Shown here piece by piece: positions 56,230 to 64,000 of a DNA stretch of 64,000 nucleotides. Source of the stretch: Gp6-AA40 sp963723495 (GTDB lineage Bacteria; Acidobacteriota; Vicinamibacteria; Vicinamibacterales; UBA2999). The stretch is from positions 186,001-250,000 of the forward strand of contig CAVRQR010000013.1 of NCBI GenBank assembly GCA_963723495.1. Reading direction: 5' to 3'. Numbering within the stretch: the stretch's first letter is position 1; every line of letters begins with the position of its first letter. Under the pieces are notes generated by a model. The model did no database searches. It was not told the origin of the DNA and saw only the letters and a list, made by a program, of their open reading frames with translations. The position numbers were made by a program, and so were the translations under genes.

Positions 56230-56661
56230 TCACGCCCCCGTCGCCCCGAAGCCTCCACGCGTAACTTCACGAATCTGGTCGACCTCGTCCCACGTGACGC
56301 GCTGGGCAGGGAGGACGATCCCCTGCGCCAGGCGGTCCCCGCGCTGCACGCGCACGTCAGTCTGCGTAAAGTTGAGCACCTGGATCTTGACTTCGTCGTC
56401 CGGCCCTGAATAATCGGGGTCCACCACACCGACGCCGTTGGCCACCAGCAGTCCTCGCTTGAGCGGCGTGCTGCTTCGGGCGAAAATTCCCAGGAAGTAT
56501 CCGGTGGGGACCTCGATGACGAGTCCCGTCCGGATGAGCGCGATCTGACCAGGCTGGACCACGATGTCGTGGCTCGCGGCGAGATCGAAGCCCGCCGCTT
56601 CGGACGTTCCGTAACCAGGGAGGGGAACAGTGGGATCCAGCCGAGTGATCTTGAGGCGCAT
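56230..56661 (-). CDS. dut: deoxyuridine 5'-triphosphate nucleotidohydrolase (dUTPase)
   Basis: dUTPase splits dUTP to dUMP and pyrophosphate to keep uracil out of DNA. From ATG 56661 the 143-residue protein has motif 1 AAGFDLAA, motif 2 ARSS, motif 3 GVVDPDYSG, motif 4 RGDRLAQGIV and a short glycine-rich motif 5 end (RGGFGATGA). This is the trimeric form. Its 5' end overlaps, on the opposite strand, the start of the M16 peptidase gene, so each promoter must lie in the other's coding sequence. The gene is intact. Confidence 0.93.
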   Translation of the reverse strand: MRLKITRLDPTVPLPGYGTSEAAGFDLAASHDIVVQPGQIALIRTGLVIEVPTGYFLGIFARSSTPLKRGLLVANGVGVVDPDYSGPDDEVKIQVLNFTQTDVRVQRGDRLAQGIVLPAQRVTWDEVDQIREVTRGGFGATGA

Positions 56662-59480
56662 TCGTGCAGCATACCTCGTGGCCGTGCTCCTGCTGGTGCC
56701 GGTCACGACGGCGTCCTCGCAGAATGTTACAGGTCCGCTGCCGCTCGACCCCGCGATCCGGTCGGGCACGCTTGCGAACGGACTGACCTACCTCATTCGC
56801 CAGAACGGCCGTCCGGAAAAGCGCGCGATGCTGCGGCTCGCCGTCAAAGCCGGCTCGATGAGCGAAGACGACGACCAGCGCGGCCTGGCGCACGTGCTCG
56901 AGCACATGGCCTTCAACGGGAGCACGCATTTCAAACCGGGTGAACTGGTTTCCTACCTGGAATCGATCGGCGCGCGATTCGGCCCGCACGTGAACGCGTA
57001 CACCAGCTTCGACGAAACGGTCTACATGCTCGATGTCCCGACCGATCGCCCCGGCACTCTGGTGCGCGGGTTCGAGGCGCTTAGTGACTTCGCTGGTGGC
57101 ATGACGCTCGACACGGCAGAGATCGATCGCGAGCGCGGCGTCGTGATCGAGGAGTGGCGCGGGCGTCTCGGCGCAGGCACTCGCATGCAGGAGCCGCAGC
57201 TCAAGGCGCTCTTCGGCGATAGCCGGTACACCAACCGTATCCCGATCGGTACGCCGGAAGTGTTGAAGAGTTTTCCGCCGGACCGCCTCCGCCAGTTCTA
57301 CCGCGATCACTATCGGCCTGGCCGCATGGCGGTCATCGTTGTTGGAGACATCGATCCGGCCGAGATCGAGCGTCTGATTCGGCAGCACTTCTCGGGACTC
57401 GAGGCGGGAGGTGCGCCACGGACGGTGTATCCGATCCCGGAGCATCCGGAGACTCGATACGTCGCGGTATCCGATGTGGAGGCCCAGGGTTCGTCGGTGT
57501 CGGTCACGTTCAAGGGACCGCTGCTGCCGTTACGTACCGCAGCCGACTACCGCAGCAACGCTGGTGCGTTCGCTCATGCATCAGATGCTGAACGCCCGCT
57601 TTGCCGAAATCGCCCGTCAGTCCTGACGCGCCGTTCCTTCGTGCCGGGTCCGACGATGAGACGCTTGGCACGACGATCGAGGCGGCCTCGGTTTCGGCGC
57701 GCGTGAACGATGGGGCAGCCGACAAGGGATTGCGCGCGCTCGGCGAAGAGATCGCACGCGTTCGTCAGCACGGTTTCGGAGAGGCGGAGCTCGATCGCGC
57801 CAAGCGCTCGGCGCTCGCGTCGTACGAACGCGCCTACAACGAACGCGGCACGACGGAGAGCGCCGGCTACGCATCCGAGCTGCTCCGCTACTACCTGAGC
57901 GAGGAAGCTGCTCCCGGCATCGAGATCGAGCTCGGGCTGGTGCGCCAGTTCCTCCCGACGATCACGGCAGCAGGAGATCGGCGCGCTCGCGCGCGAGATC
58001 TTTCTCGGATCGGAATCGCGTCGTCATCGCGGCGTCGCCGCAGAAGGAAGGGCTCGTCGCCGTGACCGAGCCGGTCTTGCGTGATGCGCTCGACGCCGGC
58101 ACGTCAGCCACCGTCACCGCGTGGCGCGACGAGATGACTGGCAAGGAGCTTCTCGCGCAGAAGCCCGAGCCGGGCAAGGTCACCTCGCGACGTGAGATCG
58201 CCGAGCTCGGCGTCACGGTCCTGACGCTGTCGAATGGCGTCGAGGTGTGGCTGAAGCCGACCGACTTTCGCAACGACCAGGTCGTGTTCTCCTCCTACGC
58301 GCGCGGCGGGTCTGTCGCTGGTCGCGGCTGACGACTACCTGAACGCGTCGCTGGCCACATCGTTCGTGGGGATTGCCGGCGTGGGCGGATTCACGCCGGT
58401 CGATCTCGGAAAGCTGCTGGCTGGTCGGATTGGAAGCGCGTCCGCGTATGTCTCCAGCTACTCGCAGGGCGTCAACGGGTCGAGCACGCCAAAGGACCTG
58501 GAGACCGCGCTGCAACTGGCCTATCTGCATTTCACCGCTCCGAATGACAATCCCGAGGCGTTCGAGCTGATGAAGCGCCGCCTCGAGGCGTCGCTCGCCA
58601 ATCAGGCGCAGAGCCCGGGCGCCGTCTACGGGGAGCGCGTGCGTCGCGATCAACACACTCGATCACTACAGTGCACGCGCGCTGCAGCTCGAGGATCTGT
58701 CGCGCCTGGATTCCGAGCAAGATGCTGTCGTTCTACAGGCAGGTCTTCGCCAACGCCGCCAACTTCACGTTCTTTTTCGTCGGCACGTTCACGGTGGACG
58801 CGGTGACGCCGCTCATCGAGCAGTACCTCGGGTCGCTTCCGTCGAAGGGTGCGGCCGACTCGCGCAACGGCGACATGCGGCTCGAGATTCCCGCGCATCC
58901 GTCGTTCGTGAAACCGTGACGAAGGGGCAGGAGCCGCGAAGCCAGACCGTCATCACCTTCTTTGCCGACACCGGGCTCGAGGAGCTCGAGACCCATCGTC
59001 TGCAGGCGGCGACCGAGGTGCTGGAGATGCGCCTTCGCGACATCCTGCGCGAGCAGCTCGGTGGCACCTACTCGGTCGGCGTGAGCTACTCCAATACGTC
59101 GCCGCAGCCCGGGTACGGCGTGACGAGCGTCCAGTTCGGCAGCGCTCCGGAAAACATGACAAGCCTCACGGCCGCGGTGATGACCGAGATCGACCGGTTG
59201 CGGCGCGAGGGTCCGTCCGCCGAAGACGTACGCGCGGTGAAGGAAGCCGAGAAGAACGACCTGCAGACGGCCATGCGGCAGAACGGCTACTGGCTCAATT
59301 CGCTGCAGTCGATGCACGTGCTCGGGCGCGATCCGAAACGAATTCTTCTGCGCAGCGAGCGGGCCGATTCGCTGACGCAGGACAACGTGCATGCCGCGCT
59401 GCGCAAGTACTTCCCGAGACGAGCGTCATACGGAAGTCACGCTGATGCCCGAGACGCAGAATCCGCAGCCGTTGCAGTAG
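56630..59480 (+). CDS. two-domain M16 zinc peptidase (PqqL-like), many frameshifts
   Basis: A full-length two-repeat M16 protein of about 940 residues can be read by joining at least seven frames. The first shifts are near 57555 and 57965; others are near 58310, 58640, 58710, 58917 and 59415. A signal peptide (AAYLVAVLLLVPVTTASSQ) leads to LANGLTYLIRQNGRPEKRAMLRLAVKAGSMSEDDDQRGLAHVLEHMAFNGS with the active HVLEH site. ERGVVIEEWRGR gives the third ligand. The second half includes LTLSNGVEVWLKPTDFRNDQV, GVGGFTPVDLGKLLAGRI and GGTYSVGVSYSNTSPQPGYG, and ends LMPETQNPQPLQ at 59480. The start may be GTG 56630, GTG 56645 or TTG 56651. Errors are so dense that this is probably poor sequence. Confidence 0.8.
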
Positions 59481-59570
59481 AGGTACGCGCGAGTGAATCA
59501 CATGGATGACGAGTCGACGTCGCGTGTCAGCGGTGATCGGCGTAGAATGTCTTCCGGGCCGCCGCCGACG

Positions 59571-59941
59571 ATGAACGACACCACGATGTATTTCCCGTGC
59601 CGCGACGCTGGCCGGTTTCACCTCGGCGGTGTCGAGCACGAACGGTGTTCAGTTGCGCGATCTGCCGCCGATGACCACACTGCTGGTCCGGACGCGCAAC
59701 TCGGAGTATCAGCATTGTCGTGTCGTCGGGCGATGAGGTCCTGGTCAAGGGCGGTCACTTCTTTCCGTCGCTCACCGAAGCGCGGTTCAGCGGCGCAAGC
59801 GTTGGCGGAAGCTTCCTCAAGGTCGGCTGGATCGGCGTGGGACTCCGCATGGAGATCCTCGCCGACGGGCGCCGCATCGTCACCTCTCCCGTCTACGACA
59901 TCGTCACCACCGCCAGCGGCGACGATCAGCGCGTCCATTAG
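59571..59941 (+). CDS. conserved protein of unknown function, broken by frameshifts
   Basis: The clearest part is the C-terminal 73 residues: SSGDEVLVKGGHFFPSLTEARFSGASVGGSFLKVGWIGVGLRMEILADGRRIVTSPVYDIVTT. In another frame just upstream is GVQLRDLPPMTTLLVRTRNSEY, which reads on through a shift near 59715. The start is uncertain; ATG 59571 (MNDTTMYFP) is one option. The beta-rich pattern with an ERIxTSPV-like strand resembles small uncharacterised Acidobacterial proteins. No function can be given. Confidence 0.5.
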
Positions 59942-59949
59942 AGCCGGCT

Positions 59950-60110
59950 GATACAATCAATCTTTGATTGATGATTGTCGATGGTCGATTCGTCGTTGAT
60001 TCGTGATTGTCGAATGACGATCTATTGTCGAATCAGGATAAATCGTCGATCACCAATCACCGATCACAACGAATCGATAATCAACGATCGCGAAATCACC
60101 AATGGACGTC
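59950..60110. repeat. AT-rich GATTGTCGA-type repeat with long inverted arms
   Basis: TCGATTCGTCGTTGATTCG and the following TGATTG (59985-60009) are nearly the reverse complement of 60054-60077 (CAATCACCGATCACAACG, then AATCGA). Together they form a stem of about 24 bases with a few mismatches. CGATCTATTG in the loop also occurs in the block at 56088-56222. It lies just ahead of ettA. Confidence 0.65.
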
Positions 60111-60148
60111 ATGCGTCGGCCTGCCGGAGCCGCAGTTCAGGGACACAC

Positions 60149-61821
60149 GTGCAATACATCTACACAATGAAGGGTCTCGGGAAGGTGCATCCTCCCGACT
60201 CGGTCGTCCTCCGAGACATCTGGTTGTCGTTTCTTCCCGGCGCGAAGATTGGCGTGCTCGGGTTGAACGGCGCAGGGAAGAGCTCGCTGCTGCAGAATCA
60301 TGGCGGGCGAAGACACCGAGTTCCTCGGCGAAGCGTTTCCTGCCGACGGCATCTCGGTCGGGATTCCTTCCGCAGGAGCCGCGCCTGAACCCGGAGAAGA
60401 CCGTGAAGGGGAACGTCGAGGAGGGCGTGGCCGCGGTCAAGGCGCTGCTCGAACGCTACGACGAGCTGAACATGAAACTCGGCGAGGATCTCTCGCCGGA
60501 GGAGATGGACAAGGTCCTCGAGGAACAGGGCCGGCTTCAGGATCGGATCGACGCGGTCAACGCGTGGGACATCGATTCGCAGCTCGAGCTGGCGATGGAC
60601 GCGTTGCGCTGTCCTCCGGCGATGCCGACGTCACGAAGCTCTCCGGCGGTGAGCGACGACGCGTCGCGTTGTGCCGACTCCTGCTGCAGTCTCCGGATCT
60701 CCTGCTGCTCGATGAGCCCACCAATCACCTCGATGCGGAATCGGTCGCGTGGCTCGAGCGCTTCCTGAAGGAATACAAGGGCACGGTCGTGGCGGTCACG
60801 CACGATCGCTACTTCCTGGACAATGCCGCCGAGTGGATCCTCGAGCTCGATCGCGGCTCCGGCATCCCCTGGAAGGGCAACTACTCGTCCTGGCTCGATC
60901 AGAAGCAGCAGCGGCTGGCGCAGGAAGAGAAGTCGGAAACGAAGCGGCAGAAGACGCTCCAGCGCGAGCTCGAGTGGATCCGGATGTCACCGCGCGCGCG
61001 CCAGTCGAAGGGCAAGGCGCGCCTCAACGCCTACGAGCAGCTTCTCAACGAAGACTCCGGCGCAGAAGATCGAGCAGGTGGAGATCTACATCCCGCCCGG
61101 TCCACGTCTCGGCGACGTCGTCGTCGAGGCGCGGGGGTTCGGAAGGCGTACGGCGATCAGCTGCTGATGGACGATCTCAACTTCACGCTGCCACGCGGCG
61201 GAATCGTGGGCGTCATCGGTCCCAACGGTGCGGGAAAGACGACGCTCTTCCGGATGATCATCGGGTCAGGAAAAGCCGGACGCCGGCACGCTGCGCCTGG
61301 GTGAGACGGTGCAACTGGGCTACGTCGATCAGAGCCGCGATGCGCTCGGCGCGAACAAGAGCGTCTGGGAGGAGATTTCCGGCGGGGAAGACGAGCTGAT
61401 GATCGGCAAGCGGCCCGTTCCATCGCGCGCCTACGTCTCGTGGTTCAACTTCAAGGGCGCGCAGCAGCAGCGCAAGGTGGGAGCGCTCTCAGGTGGCGAG
61501 CGCAACCGCGTCCACCTGGCCAAGCTGCTGCAGCGCGGCTCGAACCTGCTTCTGCTGGACGAGCCGACCAACGATCTCGACGTCGACACGCTGCGAGCGC
61601 TCGAGGAGGCGCTGCTGAATTACGCCGGCTGCGCCGTCGTGATCAGCCACGATCGCTGGTTCCTCGATCGCATCGCCACGCACATGCTGGCGTTCGAGGG
61701 TGACAGCCGCGTCGTGTGGTTCGAGGGGAACTACCAGGACTACGAAGCCGACCGCAAGCGGCGGCTCGGTGCCGAGGCCGACACCCCGCACCGAATCAAG
61801 TACCGGAAGTTGACCCGTTAG
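60149..61821 (+). CDS. ettA: ABC-F ATPase EttA (energy-dependent translational throttle), frameshifts
   Basis: The rejoined protein (about 555 residues) has two ABC domains. The first has LGLNGAGKSSLL (Walker A) and LSGGERRRVALCRLLLQSPDLLLLDEPTNHLDAESVAWLERFL. The arm and linker are RQSKGKARLNAYEQLL and VEIYIPPGPRLGDVVVEARG. The second has IGPNGAGKTTLFRMI and LSGGERNRVHLAKLLQRGSNLLLLDEPTNDLDVDTLRALEEAL. The IPPGPRLGDVVVEA linker and YIYTMKGLGKVHPP start are EttA-type. Shifts near 60295, 60350, 60605, 61055, 61140 and 61270 are each repairable by one base; at 60295 and 61270 an extra base explains them. EttA binds the ribosomal E site and senses the ATP/ADP ratio. GTG 60149 is the start. Confidence 0.88.
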
Positions 61822-61833
61822 TGACGTCGAAGA

Positions 61834-61853
61834 GGCGGGTCTGCAGACCTGCC
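61834..61853. terminator. GGCGGGTCT/AGACCTGCC palindrome after ettA
   Basis: GGCGGGTCT pairs with AGACCTGCC across two bases, with one mismatch. It is a third copy of the palindrome family seen at 32783 and 48998. It lies in the 49 bases between ettA and the next gene. Confidence 0.5.
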
Positions 61854-61870
61854 TGGAGGAGGGAGACGCC

Positions 61871-62381
61871 ATGACTTCAGAACAGGGAAAGGCGGCTGCC
61901 GACATGCTGGCGACACGTATGGGAAGGCGAGTTTCCCGCAACGTGCGCGGTGCTGGCTGCGGTGAAGGACGACAATCGAGGCTACAAGCCGGACGCCAAG
62001 TCCCGAACGGCGTGGGAGCTGGCTACGCATCTGGCCACCGCGGACATCTGGTTCATCGACAGCATCACCAAGGGTGCGTTCGAGTGGAACCCCGATGCCG
62101 TCAAGCAGGCCGAGTCGCAATTCAAGAGCGTCAGACGACATCGTCGCGTTCTACAAGAAGTCGTTTCCCGAGAAGCTGGCGGCGCTGCGTGCGCTCCCGG
62201 CTGAGAAATCGACCGAGACGCTCGACTTTTTCGGCGTGATGAAGATGTCGCGGGCGCAGTTCATCGGCTTCGCCAACAACCACAGCATCCATCATCGCGG
62301 TCAGCTCGCGGCCTACCTGCGTGCGATGGGCTCGAAGGTGCCCAACATCTACGGCCCCAGCGCAGACGCCGAAGGAAGTAG
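61871..62381 (+). CDS. DinB-fold (DUF1572/YfiT-like) putative metal-dependent protein, frameshifts
   Basis: GGAGGAGGGAG lies 6 bases before ATG 61871. Joined frames give about 170 residues: MTSEQGKAAADML, VLAAVKDDNRGYKPDAKSRTAWELATHLATADIWFIDSITKGAF, DDIVAFYKKSFPEKLAALRALP and FANNHSIHHRGQLAAYLRAMGSKVPNIYGPSADAEG. The histidines in LATHLATAD and NHSIHHRGQ are the three DinB-fold metal ligands. The family includes thiol-dependent S-transferases and damage-induced proteins. Shifts are near 61920, 62135 and 62375. The stop at 62379 is inferred. No link to the polymerase dinB beyond the shared name. Confidence 0.72.
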
Positions 62382-62406
62382 GTCGGCAGGCGGCCTGATC
62401 GCTCTC

Positions 62407-64000
62407 GTGTTCTTCCCCGATCTCCGCGCCTTTCTCGACCAGCTTCGCCGTGACGGTGATCTCGTCACGGTGGAGTCGCAGGTCGATCCCCGTCTCGAGG
62501 TTGCCGAGATCCATCGGCGCGTCGTCGCCGGCGGCGGACCCGCGCTGCTCTTTACCAACGTCAAGGGATCCGACTTCCGTCTCGTCACCAATCTGTTCGG
62601 CACGGCTCGACGGGCCGAGATGGCTTTCGGCGATCGACCGCTGCGTCTGATTCGTCGTCTGGTTGAGCTGGTCGAGACGATCATGCCGCCCACGCCAGCG
62701 AAAACTCTGGGGTGCACGAGACGTCGGACTCGAGCTGCTCAAGGTCGGTACTCGCCGCGTGACAGTCGGGACCCGTCACGGAAGTCGTGACGCACGATGT
62801 GAGGCTCGATCGACTTGCCGGCGCTGACCTGCTGGCCCGAGGACGGCGGGCCGTTCATCACCCTTCCGCTCGTCTACACGACGCATCCCGACAAACCGGG
62901 ACACAACCTCGGGATGTATCGCATGCAGGTGTATGACGCCCGCACGGCCGGCATGCATTGGCAGATCGGGAAGGGGGGCGGCTACCACTACGCGGTCGCT
63001 GAGGCGCGGGGCCAGAAGCTGCCCGCCACGGTGTTTCTGGGTGGGCCGCCCGCGCTGATTCTCGCCGCGGTGGCGCCGCTGCCGGAAAACGTTCCGGAGC
63101 TGATGCTGGCGTCACTCATCGCGGGCGAGCGACTGTCGCAGGTGCACGGGCACGGCCCGCATCCGCTGATAGCGAACGCCGAGTTCGCGTTGATGGGAGA
63201 CGTGCCACCGAAGACGCGTCGGCCCGAGGGGCCGTTCGGCGATCACTACGGCTACTACTCGCTTCAGCACGATTACCCGGTGTTCGAGGTGCGTCGCATT
63301 GCTCGTCGTGCCGATGCGATCTATCCAGCGACGGTTGTTGGCAAGCCTCGGCAGGAGGATTTCTTCATCGGCGATCTGCTGCAGGAACTTCTCTCACCGC
63401 TGTTTCCCGTTGTGATGCCTGCGGTCGAACGGCTCTGGTCGTACGGTGAAACCGGATATCACTCGCTCGCTGCCGCGATCGTGAAGCAGCGTTATCGCCG
63501 CGAAGCGATGGCCAGCGCGTTTCGCATTCTCGGGCGAGGGGCAGCTGTCGCTGAGCAAGTTCCTGCTCGTCACCGATCAGCACGTCGATGTCCGGAACTT
63601 TCGCGCGACACTCGAGCACATCCTCGCGCGTACCAATCCGGAGACCGATCTCTACGTCTTCTCGAATCTCGCGATGGACACGCTCGACTACACCGGCCCG
63701 ACGGTCAACGAAGGGTCGAAAGGCGTGTGGATGGGCCTTGGTGACCCAGTCCGTGAGTTGCTCCGGCAGTTCACGGCATCCGATGTCCCGGCTGGAATCA
63801 CCGACGTGCGCGTGTTCTGCGGCGGATGTCTGGTCGTCGGCGCGCCGTCCTACGAGTCGGAACGTGACATTGTCGCCCGCATTGCCGCGGCGCCTGGCGT
63901 TCGCGTCGTGGCCGCTCGTCGTGGTGAGCGACGAGCCCGAACGGGCCACACGCAGCGACATGAATTTCCTGTGGACGACATTCACCCGCTTTGAGCCGGC
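62407..64000 (+). CDS. UbiD family (prFMN-dependent) decarboxylase, frameshifts, runs off window
   Basis: Starting at GTG 62407, the protein reads FFPDLRAFLDQLRRDGDLVTVESQVDPRLEVAEIHRRVVAGGGPALLFTNVKGS, the UbiD N-terminal domain. DGGPFITLPLVYTTHPDKPGHNLGMYRMQVYDARTAGMHWQIGKGG follows, then AEFALMGDVPPKTRRPEGPFGDHYGYYS, the prenylated-FMN and active-site region with the E-R-E set in part (R and E of RPEGPFGDH are visible). The end, VVVSDEPERATRSDMNFLWTTFTRFEP, reaches base 64000 without a stop. Shifts are near 62710, 62770, 62815, 63530 and 63905. It decarboxylates an aromatic or unsaturated acid, in ubiquinone or menaquinone synthesis or in catabolism. Confidence 0.85.

Noticed and set aside
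61871..62381. Damage-inducible DinB linked with the polymerase dinB
   Set aside because: It only shares a name. This is a DinB-fold metal-binding protein, unrelated to the Y-family polymerase at 55001-56086.

Overview
This is a GC-rich stretch of chromosome from a Gram-negative bacterium with lipopolysaccharide (lpxD, lpxB, several outer-membrane barrels, YqgE/AlgH). The mix of secreted M16 and DUF885 peptidases, DUF6152 and PQQ/NHL propeller proteins, a single-subunit AcnA and queuosine and iron-uptake genes fits Acidobacteriota, most likely class Vicinamibacteria. That placement is inferred from gene content; no rRNA or tRNA gene was seen. There is no sign of phage, plasmid, IS element or CRISPR.

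Layout. 0-3 kb holds gene debris: an ECF-sigma-like remnant, an oxalate/formate-type MFS transporter, the C-terminal half of a second copy, and the tail of a hydratase. 3-16 kb is envelope and central metabolism: an S1/P1-type nuclease, lpxD, a barrel protein, an active/inactive M16 peptidase pair, lpxB, a matrixin-type protease cluster and acnA. 16-28 kb holds an SDR protein, DUF421, a B12-radical SAM/YjbQ operon, two regulators, a repeat-bounded four-helix-bundle unit and an fbpCAB iron(III) transporter. 27.7-31.6 kb is one very large membrane sensor with an NTPase-like core that lacks a P-loop. 31.7-44.5 kb is queG followed by a periplasmic oxidation and peptidase island (two DUF6152 proteins, NHL propeller, PQQ dehydrogenase, DUF885, M49-like hydrolase, cytochrome c). 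44.5-56.7 kb is housekeeping (typA, mreB, terC, rsgA, cyclophilin, dinB, dut). 56.6-64 kb holds a two-domain M16 peptidase, ettA, a DinB-fold protein and a ubiD gene that runs off the window.

Two features cut across the window. First, many genes, including conserved single-copy ones such as acnA, queG and ettA, are broken by one-base shifts that can be rejoined by eye. No shift was found between about 43.7 and 56.6 kb, while they are very dense after 56.6 kb, so most look like sequence errors and not real pseudogenes. I therefore annotate rejoined genes as single CDSs. Second, the intergenic spaces carry several families of degenerate short-period repeats, many folding into hairpins at gene ends. 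One pair in inverted orientation encloses a four-helix-bundle gene.

At least eight genes have a -10-like hexamer ending only 6-9 bases before the start codon, which suggests leaderless transcription is common here.
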